Shown: piece after piece, positions 43,366-51,453 of the stretch
Layout: every line of letters starts with the position of its first letter
Position numbering within the stretch: the first letter of the stretch is position 1
NCBI RefSeq assembly: GCF_006517275.1
Contig: NZ_CP041191.1
Span: 2,785,001-2,849,000, forward strand
DNA: 64,000 nucleotides
Origin: Labrenzia sp. PHM005
GTDB lineage: Bacteria > Pseudomonadota > Alphaproteobacteria > Rhizobiales > Stappiaceae
Reading direction: 5' to 3'
Position numbers and translations under genes: made by a program
The notes under the pieces: model-generated
What the model was told of the DNA's origin: nothing
The model's input: only the letters and a program-made list of their open reading frames with translations
Database searches by the model: none

Positions 43366-45810
43366 ATGACCGACCCGGACGGGTATGACGATCCTTTTGA
43401 CGATCCTTTTCAGCCCATCGGGACGCGGGCGGATGCCCCCCCTACACCTGCGCCTCCTTCTCCAGGGGGCGGGATCGCGGCACGGGCCATGGCGGCCCGG
43501 CGGGCGCCGGACTATCTGACCGGCCTCAATCCGGAACAAAAGCTGGCGGTGGAAACCACCCAAGGCCCGGTCCTGGTGCTGGCAGGGGCGGGCACCGGCA
43601 AAACCCGGGTTCTGACCACACGGATTGCCCATATTCTGGCCTCCGGCCTTGCGCGGCCGTCCGAAATTCTGGCTGTGACCTTCACCAACAAGGCCGCGCG
43701 GGAAATGAAGGAACGCATTGCCACCTTTGTCGGCGGCAATGTGGAAGGCATGTCCTGGCTCGGCACGTTCCACTCCATCTGTGTCAAAATTCTGCGCAAA
43801 CACGCCGAGCTGGTCGGTTTGAAATCCAGCTTTTCGATCCTCGATACAGATGATCAGATCCGGCTGATCAAACAGATCCTTCAAGCCGAAGGGGTGGATG
43901 ACAAGCGCTGGACCGCCAAAGCCTTCGCCGGCATGCTGGACGGTTGGAAAAACAGAGCTTTAACGCCGGATCAGGTGCCAGAAGGCGAAGCGCGGGCCTT
44001 TGCCAATGGCCGGGGACGGCGGATCTATGAAGAGTATCAGGAGCGCCTATCGATCCTGAATGCAGCCGATTTTGGCGATTTGCTGCTGCACGTGATCACG
44101 CTCTTCAAGACACGCCCGGATGTCTTGACCGAATATCAAAGCCGCTTCCGCTATATGCTGGTGGACGAGTATCAGGATACCAACATTGCCCAGTATCTGT
44201 GGCTGCGATTGCTGGCGCAGGGCAATCCAAATGTCTGCTGTGTTGGCGATGACGATCAGTCGATCTACGGCTGGCGCGGGGCGGAAGTCGACAACATCCT
44301 GCGCTTTGAACATGACTTTAAGGGCGCAACGGTCATCCGCCTGGAGCGCAATTACCGCTCCACCAGCCACATTCTGGCCGCAGCTTCCCACTTGATTTCG
44401 TTCAACGAGGGCCGTCTGGGCAAAACGCTGTTCACCGACTTTCATGAACCGGACCATGATCTGGTTTCAGTTGCGTCCGTTTGGGATTCAGAAGAAGAAG
44501 CCCGGACAATTGGCGATGAAATCGAGGCGCTGCAATCCAAAGGGCACAGCCTCAATGAGATGGCGGTTCTGGTGCGCGCGTCCTTCCAAATGCGCGAGTT
44601 TGAAGAGCGCTTCATTACCCTTGGCTTGAACTACCGCGTGATCGGCGGGCCGCGGTTTTATGAGCGCATGGAAATCCGGGATGCCATGGCGTACTTGCGC
44701 TGTGTTGCGCAGCCGGCCGATGATTTGGCGTTCGAGCGGATCGTCAACACACCCAAGCGCGGTTTGGGTGATGCCACCTTGAAATTGGTGCATGGTCTTG
44801 CGCGGGCCGAGCGCATTCCGCTGATGCAGGCCGCCAGCCAGCTGATCGACACCGAGGAGCTCAAGCCTAAACCGCGGAACTCCCTCAAGACTGTCTTGGA
44901 CAATTTCGAGCGCTGGCGGCGCCAGCTCGACACCATGAAACACACCGATCTGGCCGAGGTCATTCTGGATGAAAGCGGCTACACGGAGATGTGGCGCCAG
45001 GACCGCTCCGCGGACGCGCCCGGGCGGTTGGACAACTTGAAAGAACTCATCCGCTCTATGGAAGAGTTCGAGTCACTGGCCGGGTTCCTGGAGCACATTT
45101 CCCTTGTGATGGATCGGGATAGTGCCGACGCTTCTGACGCCGTTTCCATCATGACGTTGCATTCGGCCAAGGGGCTGGAGTTCGATACGGTCTTCCTGCC
45201 AGGCTGGGAAGAAGGTTTGTTCCCGCACCAGCGTGCATTGGATGAAAGCGGCCGGGCGGGCCTCGAAGAAGAGCGGCGGTTGGCCTATGTCGGCATCACG
45301 CGGGCGAAAAAGCGGGCCAAACTCTATTTTGCCTCCAACCGGCGCATTCACGGGCAATGGCAATCGAGCGTGCCATCACGGTTCCTGGATGAACTCCCGC
45401 CAGAGCATGTCGAGATCGCTGAAGCCTCGTCCAATTATGGCGGCTACGGCGGAGGCGGATATGGTCCTTCGCGGTTCGACAGTCACGACACGTTTGAAAG
45501 CGGCAGCTATTCGACGCCGGGCTGGAGACGGGCGCAGCGCGCGTCTCAAGCCTCCGGCGGGTTTTCAGATAGCGGCGGGCGTGGGTATCAATCCGCACGG
45601 CAAAAACGCCAAGGGCCTTTGACGATTGAGGGCGAGCTGGTTGCCAAGTCCGTCAGCGAAACACCGTCAGACTATTCCATCGGCGAACGGGTGTTTCACA
45701 TCAAGTTCGGTTATGGTGCGATCAAATCGATCGAGGGCAACAAGCTGACCATCGACTTCGAAAAGGCGGGCCAGAAGAAGGTGATCGACAGTTTCGTTGA
45801 GCGCCATTGA
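43366..45810 (+). CDS. uvrD: ATP-dependent DNA helicase UvrD/PcrA
   Basis: An 814-residue superfamily 1A helicase for excision and mismatch repair. The N-terminus is an unusual Asp/Pro-rich leader of about 45 residues. Motifs are LNPEQKLAV (Q motif), GAGTGKT at 74-80 (Walker A), MLVDEYQDTN (Walker B), GDDDQSIYGWRGA (III), LERNYRS (IV), SIMTLHSAKGLEFD (V) and EERRLAYVGITRAKK (VI). A Gly/Tyr/Ser-rich linker precedes a C-terminal Tudor-like tail ending LTIDFEKAGQKKVIDSFVERH. A diverged copy of this tail occurs about 900 bases downstream, fused to a prmA-like start. Confidence 0.95.
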   Translation: MTDPDGYDDPFDDPFQPIGTRADAPPTPAPPSPGGGIAARAMAARRAPDYLTGLNPEQKLAVETTQGPVLVLAGAGTGKTRVLTTRIAHILASGLARPSEILAVTFTNKAAREMKERIATFVGGNVEGMSWLGTFHSICVKILRKHAELVGLKSSFSILDTDDQIRLIKQILQAEGVDDKRWTAKAFAGMLDGWKNRALTPDQVPEGEARAFANGRGRRIYEEYQERLSILNAADFGDLLLHVITLFKTRPDVLTEYQSRFRYMLVDEYQDTNIAQYLWLRLLAQGNPNVCCVGDDDQSIYGWRGAEVDNILRFEHDFKGATVIRLERNYRSTSHILAAASHLISFNEGRLGKTLFTDFHEPDHDLVSVASVWDSEEEARTIGDEIEALQSKGHSLNEMAVLVRASFQMREFEERFITLGLNYRVIGGPRFYERMEIRDAMAYLRCVAQPADDLAFERIVNTPKRGLGDATLKLVHGLARAERIPLMQAASQLIDTEELKPKPRNSLKTVLDNFERWRRQLDTMKHTDLAEVILDESGYTEMWRQDRSADAPGRLDNLKELIRSMEEFESLAGFLEHISLVMDRDSADASDAVSIMTLHSAKGLEFDTVFLPGWEEGLFPHQRALDESGRAGLEEERRLAYVGITRAKKRAKLYFASNRRIHGQWQSSVPSRFLDELPPEHVEIAEASSNYGGYGGGGYGPSRFDSHDTFESGSYSTPGWRRAQRASQASGGFSDSGGRGYQSARQKRQGPLTIEGELVAKSVSETPSDYSIGERVFHIKFGYGAIKSIEGNKLTIDFEKAGQKKVIDSFVERH

Positions 45811-45837
45811 GTGTTTCACTTGCCGGTCTGGCAGAAC

Positions 45838-46416
45838 TCACAGGTCGACACTCTTTGCCGGACGGTTTTCGGGCAAAAGCATGCCGCGTTCTTTTAAAAA
45901 GGGATGAATTTCGACCGCTTCCTTCAAAATCTCCTGTCCGAGTTTTGTGCGCCCCTGGGTCATGTAAATCATCGCCTTGCCGGAAAGGGCGCCGAAGTGC
46001 CGGGGCTCCAGCGCCAGGGTTTTTTTGATGTCGGCCAGACTGGCTTCATAATTTCCTTGCAAAAAATAGATGAAGGCGCGCTGGTTCCAGCCCTCCGAAT
46101 AGTCCGGAGCGGCTTCGACAACCTCATCTAAGATTGTTTCCGCGCCTTCCAGATCATAGACATGACGACGTTGCATCGCCGTTTCGATCTTCAGGCGAAT
46201 ATGCATGTCGGGGGCGTCGGCCATCCACGATTCCCAGATCTGATCTTCTATCGCACGGGCCTCTTCTTCAGTTGACGCGTTTTTCAGCGCATCAAAGAGC
46301 TGGTCCCGGCCTTCGTCCGCCAACGCATGTGCGGAAAACAACACGGCACAGGCCAACACGATCCAGGCCAATTGGGTGACGAACTGTCTCGAAGTGATCT
46401 CAGACTGATGGATCAT
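45838..46416 (-). CDS. Exported TPR-repeat protein
   Basis: A 192-residue protein, convergent with uvrD. Residues about 14-33 (VTQLAWIVLACAVLFSAHALA) form a signal peptide with an AxA site. The rest is helical, with at least two TPR units: DYSEGWNQRAFIYFLQGNYEASLADIKKTLALEPRH and FGALSGKAMIYMTQGRTKLGQEILKEAVEIHP. TPR proteins mediate protein contacts; no specific role can be given. It lies in the spacer between uvrD and the prmA/uvrD mosaic, so it may have been inserted into an ancestral uvrD-prmA junction. Confidence 0.82.
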   Translation of the reverse strand: MIHQSEITSRQFVTQLAWIVLACAVLFSAHALADEGRDQLFDALKNASTEEEARAIEDQIWESWMADAPDMHIRLKIETAMQRRHVYDLEGAETILDEVVEAAPDYSEGWNQRAFIYFLQGNYEASLADIKKTLALEPRHFGALSGKAMIYMTQGRTKLGQEILKEAVEIHPFLKERGMLLPENRPAKSVDL

Positions 46417-46509
46417 TTGCCCGCTCCCGTAGCTTTATATTACCAGAAATGGAGCATTGCCGCGCTTTGCCCAGCCCTTTGTGTGATGATCTGCCAGCCA
46501 ACATAAGGC

Positions 46510-46532
46510 CCTGCGGTTATTCCGCAGGTTTT
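46510..46532 (+). terminator. Terminator-like hairpin upstream of the mosaic ORF
   Basis: CCTGCGG at 46510-46516 pairs with CCGCAGG at 46522-46528 around TTATT, followed by TTTT. A related GCGG-N5-CCGC element, preceded in both places by GCCAACAT, lies upstream of intact prmA at about 51395-51415. This may therefore be part of a duplicated leader rather than a terminator for a neighbouring gene. Confidence 0.5.
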
Positions 46533-46556
46533 CGGACGCAACCGATCCAGAGTGCC

Positions 46557-46784
46557 ATGCGCATGAAACCGATACCGGTCAAGATCACCGCGGAAGAGGT
46601 CAAAACCAAGCGGATTTCAAAAACTCTTGATTGCGTTTTGGGAGAGGATGGCGACACGCTGACCATCGAATTTGGGAAAGCTGGCCAGAAGAACGTCATC
46701 GACTGTTATGTTGAGAAGCGCAGGGTTTTAGACACACGTCTAAATGATCGTGCTGTTCCTGCCCTTAGGTATTGGTGCTACTGA
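46557..46784 (+). pseudogene. Mosaic remnant: prmA-like start joined to uvrD-like end
   Basis: A 75-codon frame. Codons from the ATG at 46563 (MKPIPVKITAEEV..KRIS) match the first about 30 residues of PrmA encoded at 51454 (about 16 of 31 identical). From about 46658 the frame changes to LTIEFGKAGQKNVIDCYVEKR, matching the UvrD C-terminus (about 14 of 22 identical), and then runs into unrelated sequence to a TGA at 46782-46784. Neither half can carry its parent's function. It lies between intact uvrD and intact prmA, as expected of a tandem duplication spanning a former uvrD-prmA junction. It might alternatively encode a small protein that is still used. Confidence 0.7.
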
Positions 46785-47400
46785 CCCAAAAAGACATCGC
46801 GGTTTCGACCGCGCTGAGCAACTGACTTGCCGGTGCTCCTTGTTTTGCCAAGGCGGACAATCCGGCCACCACCATATCGAAATAATCTGCCAGTTGATCC
46901 GCATTCAAATAGGGGGGCAGTTGTTCAGTCCGTGCTGATTTAAGTCTGGCACGGATTGCGTTCGGGGTGATTTTCCCAGCGGAGCTTAGCGCTGTTCGGA
47001 TCGCATCGGGGACATCCGCGGCGTCTGCACAGGCGGCGTTCGCAGCGATCATGCACCCAGGCGGTGTTCCTTTGGCCGTAAGGCCCTGCACAATCGCAAC
47101 AAGCAGTTTCTGTACCGCTTCCCGCGGGTCTTTTTCGTTGGCGAGAATGTCCTCGCCTGGCCGGATACTTGTCGCGATGTAGCGGTCAAGGGCCGCCAGA
47201 AACGTATCTTCCTTGTTGCCAAACGCTGCGTAGAGGCTTGGTTTTGTCAGGCCAGTTGCCGCGTATAAATCAGAATAGGACGTTCCAAGATATCCGTTCT
47301 GTCTAAATAGAATCAACGCCTTATCCAGGATTTTGTCTGGATCAAAACTGCGCGGGCGTCCCCGTTTATCACTTTTTTTGCTGCTCATGATTGATGTCAT
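46765..47400 (-). CDS. TetR-family transcriptional regulator
   Basis: A 211-residue repressor. After a basic start (KKSDKRGRPRSFDPDKILDKALILF) comes the HTH YSDLYAATGLTKPSLYAAFGNKEDTF, typical of the TetR/AcrR subgroup that includes YezE- and AcuR-like regulators. The C-terminal ligand domain has GTPPGCMIAANAACADA, common in that group. It is divergent from a metallo-beta-lactamase-fold gene, and two tandem palindromes in the 81-base gap are probable operators. A start at the Met at codon 5 is equally possible. The 3' end overlaps the mosaic ORF by 20 bases. Confidence 0.88.
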   Translation of the reverse strand: MTSIMSSKKSDKRGRPRSFDPDKILDKALILFRQNGYLGTSYSDLYAATGLTKPSLYAAFGNKEDTFLAALDRYIATSIRPGEDILANEKDPREAVQKLLVAIVQGLTAKGTPPGCMIAANAACADAADVPDAIRTALSSAGKITPNAIRARLKSARTEQLPPYLNADQLADYFDMVVAGLSALAKQGAPASQLLSAVETAMSFWVSSTNT

Positions 47401-47402
47401 AT

Positions 47403-47433
47403 ATACCGGTCGGTATTAAATACCAAGCGGTAT
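47403..47433. promoter_or_regulatory. Twin palindromic operators between the TetR gene and the MBL-fold gene
   Basis: ATACCGGTCGGTAT at 47403-47416 is an inverted repeat (ATACCG-N2-CGGTAT). ATACCAAGCGGTAT at 47420-47433 repeats it with one altered half-site base. The two are 17 bases apart and start three bases before the TetR start codon, so the regulator likely represses both divergent genes. Confidence 0.75.
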
Positions 47434-47481
47434 AGATATAACTATCAACAATCGCTTCTGTGCAATCAATCGGAGTTCGAA

Positions 47482-48402
47482 ATGTTCCGCGTTTCAAAAA
47501 TGCTTCTGGCATTTTCCCTTCTGCTATTAACTCTTGCAGGCGGTGTCGCCGCCGCTTCGGAAAATCATGTGCCGACCGACCAAGTTTACAAGATCGGAGA
47601 GGATGTCTTCGGGTTCACCTCTGGCGGAGGGACCCATTCAATGTTTGTTATTGGTGAGAAAAACGTCGTTGTATTTGAGACGTTTAATCCGGATCATTCA
47701 AAAAAGTTGATTAGGGCGGTCCGGTCGTTCACCGACAAGAAAATTACCCACGCTTTCCAAACACACAATCATTGGGATCACGCTGGCGGCGGCCAATCTT
47801 TTTTGGATGAGGGCGCCGAAACAGTCATGCATGAACTCGCAGCACAATGGGTTGCCGCGCACCCCCGGCCAGACACTGTTGCAGGATCAACGATTTGGTC
47901 TGGATCAAGAAAAGACTACGATTTTGGCGACTTTACCGTAGAAATGCACTACCTGGGGCTCAACCATGGCCTTGGCATGACGGTCTTTGTTGTGCCTGAG
48001 AAAAAAGTTGCTTTTATCGCAGACCTGGTGACACCCAACCGGGTGATGTTCACAGTCGTTCCTGATTTCAATATCGGAGAATGGGAACGCAGTTTGGGTG
48101 AAATTCTTGCTTTGGACTTTGAGGTCGCTGTGTGCTCTCACACAGAGCTTCCAGGAGAGGCCGCGTTCAAAGGCTGTACCAAGCAGCATGTGTCTGAGGA
48201 GCGCCAATATATCCGGGATCTGCGCGGCGCAATTATCGCTAAGTTTGAGAAAGGTACCGGATTTTACGAGATCGCTGAAAAAATCGCCTTGCCGCAATAT
48301 GCCCATTGGGTTGGTTACGATAAATGGCTTGAGATGAACGCCTACCGCTTGATGCTGGATCTTTATATGGGCCCATTTCCCTGGGTGCATAACGCCAACT
48401 GA
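47482..48402 (+). CDS. Exported metallo-beta-lactamase-fold hydrolase
   Basis: A 306-residue protein with a signal peptide (residues 1-25, LLAFSLLLLTLAGGVAAA). The metal motif is THNHWDHAGGGQSFL (HxHxDH). LGLNHGLGMTVFVVPEKKVAFIADLVTPN supplies His and Asp, and VCSHTELPG the last His, so a two-metal site looks complete. The overall shape resembles the SoxH/quinoprotein-relay group of MBL proteins; no substrate can be named. It is controlled by the divergent TetR gene through the operators in the gap. A hairpin with no strong T-tract follows the gene. Confidence 0.82.
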   Translation: MFRVSKMLLAFSLLLLTLAGGVAAASENHVPTDQVYKIGEDVFGFTSGGGTHSMFVIGEKNVVVFETFNPDHSKKLIRAVRSFTDKKITHAFQTHNHWDHAGGGQSFLDEGAETVMHELAAQWVAAHPRPDTVAGSTIWSGSRKDYDFGDFTVEMHYLGLNHGLGMTVFVVPEKKVAFIADLVTPNRVMFTVVPDFNIGEWERSLGEILALDFEVAVCSHTELPGEAAFKGCTKQHVSEERQYIRDLRGAIIAKFEKGTGFYEIAEKIALPQYAHWVGYDKWLEMNAYRLMLDLYMGPFPWVHNAN

Positions 48403-48451
48403 TGCGGGTGGTTTCAAGTCAGCTTGATAAGAATACATCCGTTCAAAGAAT

Positions 48452-48482
48452 AGACCGCCAGCCGATGCAGGTTGGCGGTCTT
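48452..48482. terminator. Hairpin between convergent genes
   Basis: AGACCGCCAGC at 48452-48462 pairs with GTTGGCGGTCT at 48471-48481 (one G-U pair), loop CGATGCAG. Only short T runs follow on either side. It is a probable terminator for the MBL-fold gene. Confidence 0.6.
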
Positions 48483-48617
48483 CCGGTTTCTTGTAGGCGT
48501 TTTGGCAGGAATTCCTTCCAATCCCGTCTGAAACAGACAGGGACCAAGAAACCTGACTGAGCCTCCATTCGGGGTGGGGCGAGACCCAGTTTTCCGGTTG
48601 ATGGTTCTGCGTGTTTA

Positions 48618-49100
48618 TCAGGCTTGGAAATCTGCGACCAAGGCAGACACATCAGAATTGTTTTCGCCGTTCTCATCGTAGGCCGATTGGCTTTGCAGTT
48701 CACTCAAGATGGCGCTCAGAAGTTCTTCGGCGCGGGATCCCAGTTCCCCGCCTTGCAGTCCACCTGGGCCGCCGGGACCTTTGGGTTTGCCTAGCTCTCC
48801 CTCTTCGAACATTGCGCTGAGCTCGTCCGCCTGTTCTTCGGTCAAGGTTCCAGCGTCCACTTGATCAGAAAGCAGCGTTTCAAAGTTTGCCTGCATTTCC
48901 TCACGGGTCGGCGGTGGAGATCCGGGTTCGGGCCGGCCTGCTGCCTTACGCTCTTCGTGCATCGCATCGAGCGCTTCCAGCATGGCATCCTTGTCGCCGG
49001 CGGTGATCTCGCCAGCTTCAACCTTTTCGTCCAGGCTGCTGATGGCTTGATCTCTCGGTGAGGGGCCGGGAGGCGGTGGCGGCATAGATCCGATTTGCAT
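48618..49100 (-). CDS. Pro/Gly-rich acidic small protein of unknown function
   Basis: A 160-residue protein with no recognised domain. It begins MQIGSMPPPPPGPSPRD, then has two similar helical segments: LDEKVEAGEITAGDKDAMLEAL (about 24-45) and LLSDQVDAGTLTEEQADELSAMF (about 80-102). They are separated by a Pro-rich stretch and followed by a Gly-rich run (KPKGPGGPGGLQGG) and an acidic helical tail. The frame is open to 49223, but the ATG at 49100 has AGGAGCG nine bases upstream and removes an unlike N-terminus. There is no signal peptide. It is divergent from the two-component system at 49286 with 185 bases between, suggesting possible control by it. Confidence 0.7.
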   Translation of the reverse strand: MQIGSMPPPPPGPSPRDQAISSLDEKVEAGEITAGDKDAMLEALDAMHEERKAAGRPEPGSPPPTREEMQANFETLLSDQVDAGTLTEEQADELSAMFEEGELGKPKGPGGPGGLQGGELGSRAEELLSAILSELQSQSAYDENGENNSDVSALVADFQA

Positions 49101-49285
49101 TTCTCGCTCCTGATTGGGCTTGTTCGCGTTCCAAGCAGAGCGTTGCGGCGGGAGGGTTAACGAGATCTTAATGCTGGAAAGCGCTTGATTTCTCTCTTTT
49201 TCGCAAGTGTTTTTCAGAAACACTCTGAAACAAACTCGGGTATTTTTCAGATGAAATTGGACGCCTTTCCGGCCTACATAAGGTT

Positions 49286-50014
49286 ATGACCCGGTCAGCG
49301 CATATCCTCATTGTTGAAGACGATCCGGAAATCAGACTGCTTATGAAGCGGCATCTGACAGCCCAGGAGTTTCGGGTCACAGTGGCGGCCGACGGGACTG
49401 AAATGGACCGGCTTCTTGTCAGTGGCCGATTTGATCTCATGGTGCTCGATATCATGCTGCCGGGCGAAGATGGCATCAGCCTGTGCCGCCGGGTCCGGGC
49501 CACCAGCACGCTGCCGATCATCATTGTGTCGGCACGAACCGAAGATATCGACCGCGTGATCGGGCTGGAAGTGGGCGCGGACGATTACATGACCAAGCCC
49601 TTCAACCCGAGAGAACTGATTGCACGCGTCCGGGCTTTACTCCGCAGGGTCGAGATGGGCCAGGCGACACCGGCAGCCGCACCAAAAACGCTCCGGTTTG
49701 AAGGCTGGGAGATGGACTGCAATACCCGCAGCCTCACCAATCCGCAAAAAGCCATCGTGTCTCTAACCCCCGGTGAGTACAATCTCTTGCAGGTGATGGT
49801 GGAGCGCAGCGGGCATGTGCTCAGCCGGGATCAGCTGGTCGACCTGACCTATGGCCAGATCGGTGCCACGAATGGACGCAGCATCGACATTCTGGTCAGC
49901 CGTTTGCGGTCCAAACTGCAGGCGGGCGGTGCGGCCTACCAATTTATCGTAACGGTGCGCTCCGGTGGTTATGAATTCGTCGCGCCAACCGAGGCGGTGG
50001 CCGCCGATGGCTAG
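49286..50014 (+). CDS. OmpR-family response regulator
   Basis: A 242-residue two-domain regulator. The receiver has the acidic pair EDD (11-13), the phosphoacceptor Asp55 in LMVLDIMLPGEDG, a Ser/Thr switch in IIIVSARTED and Lys in DYMTKPFNPREL. The C-terminal winged helix includes LTPGEYNLLQVMVERSGHVLSRDQL and GRSIDILVSRLRSKL. It overlaps the histidine kinase gene by eight bases, so the two form a pair. The targets are unknown; the divergent Pro/Gly-rich gene is a candidate. Confidence 0.94.
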   Translation: MTRSAHILIVEDDPEIRLLMKRHLTAQEFRVTVAADGTEMDRLLVSGRFDLMVLDIMLPGEDGISLCRRVRATSTLPIIIVSARTEDIDRVIGLEVGADDYMTKPFNPRELIARVRALLRRVEMGQATPAAAPKTLRFEGWEMDCNTRSLTNPQKAIVSLTPGEYNLLQVMVERSGHVLSRDQLVDLTYGQIGATNGRSIDILVSRLRSKLQAGGAAYQFIVTVRSGGYEFVAPTEAVAADG

Positions 50015-51338
50015 GTTTTGGCCGCGCTCGATGGTCTTTCAGGTGCTGCTGCTTTTGTGCGTGGTCGGTGTGATCATGATTTTGGCTGGTGCGGCGGGCG
50101 GTTATTTTCTGAAGCAATCCTTTGACCGATCGCCATCGGCGATGACCGCACTTCTAAACTCCCTGGCAATTTCGAAACTGAATGAGGTTCCAGCCGAGTT
50201 ACGTGCGGAATTTCTGGAAGATCTCCGGGAGCAAGCGCCAAACCTGAAGATCTCAGTTATTACGGACAGCGAAGTGCCTGATCTGCGGCCGCCAAGGTCC
50301 GACGGACGCAAAGGGCCGTTTCAGCTGGGTGAAACACTTTTCGGGATCGGGCTGATCAACGTGGCGGGCCGAGGCGAACAGCCGCCGGGTGTGCCGCCAA
50401 CGCTCTATTTCCGTTTAAGCGACGGTGATGTCGTTCAGGTGGTCTGGGATGCGCCCAAGCCGCCGCCGCTTCCCGGGCCTGAACCCAGGATCATGCTGCC
50501 GTTGATATTCGTCGGGGTGACTTTCATTGGCTTGATGTTGTGGGCCGCCCGAAGTGTTGTCCGGCCCTTGGGCAATCTCGCGGCGGCAGCGGCCGGTTTC
50601 GGCCACAAAGACACCAAACCGGTGCCTTTGGATGAGCATGGCCCGGAAGAAGTGCGAGCTGCGGCCCGGGCCTTCAATCGTATGCAGGAACGGATAGACG
50701 AGTTTGTAAAGCGGCGCACAGAGACACTGGCCGCAATTAGCCATGATCTCAGAACTCCGCTCACCCGGCTCCGGCTGCGGCTGGATTTGCTGGATGACGG
50801 CGAGATCAAGGACCGCAGCCTGGCCGATCTTGAATTGATGGACAAGCAGATCAGTCAGGCCCTTATGTATTTACGGGGCGGCAGCAGCAGCGGACCCAAG
50901 GCACGGATAGATCTTCCAAGCCTGTTGCAATCGATTGTAGATCAATATGCAGATACCGGGTTGTCAGTCGATTTAAAGGCCGAACCCGGATTGGGCATCA
51001 ACGCCAATGTGGATGATCTGACCCGCGCGTTGTGCAACCTGATTGACAATGCCAACCACTATGCCTCGGGGGCTGAAATTGTCCTCGAGCCGTCGGGCCG
51101 TTTTGCCCGGATCGATATTACCGATCACGGTCCTGGCATTCCGGAGACAGAGAGGGCTAGATTGCTGGATCCATTTGAACGTGGAGATCAGGCCCGGCAA
51201 ATCCGTGATGGCCAAGGGTTCGGGCTCGGCCTTGCGATCAGCAAGACGATCGTTGAGGGGAGTGAAGGCACTCTTGATCTGCTTGAGACAATGAATGGTG
51301 GCCTCACAGTCCGCTTGCAATTTCCCTTGGCAGACTAA
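50007..51338 (+). CDS. EnvZ-type sensor histidine kinase
   Basis: A 443-residue membrane kinase. TM1 is at about 10-34 and TM2 at about 161-181. Between them is a periplasmic domain of about 125 residues with Pro-rich turns. A HAMP domain (SVVRPLGNLAAAAAGFGHKD) leads to the H-box LAAISHDLRTPLTRLRLRLD, with phosphoacceptor His246. The N-box (NLIDNANHYA), G1 (DHGPGIPETE) and G2 (GQGFGLGLAISKTI) complete the ATPase. The frame is open to 49965, but the ATG at 50007 inside the regulator gene is the natural start. Periplasmic ligand unknown. Confidence 0.94.
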   Translation: MARFWPRSMVFQVLLLLCVVGVIMILAGAAGGYFLKQSFDRSPSAMTALLNSLAISKLNEVPAELRAEFLEDLREQAPNLKISVITDSEVPDLRPPRSDGRKGPFQLGETLFGIGLINVAGRGEQPPGVPPTLYFRLSDGDVVQVVWDAPKPPPLPGPEPRIMLPLIFVGVTFIGLMLWAARSVVRPLGNLAAAAAGFGHKDTKPVPLDEHGPEEVRAAARAFNRMQERIDEFVKRRTETLAAISHDLRTPLTRLRLRLDLLDDGEIKDRSLADLELMDKQISQALMYLRGGSSSGPKARIDLPSLLQSIVDQYADTGLSVDLKAEPGLGINANVDDLTRALCNLIDNANHYASGAEIVLEPSGRFARIDITDHGPGIPETERARLLDPFERGDQARQIRDGQGFGLGLAISKTIVEGSEGTLDLLETMNGGLTVRLQFPLAD

Positions 51339-51453
51339 CTGCATGTGATTTCGGGAGATTGCCCCAAAAGAAAGTGTTTGGCGCTGGATGTGGTGCCAAC
51401 ATGCGGCTATACCGCTCAGCCAAATGCCATGACAACTGAAAGCGCACAGGCTC

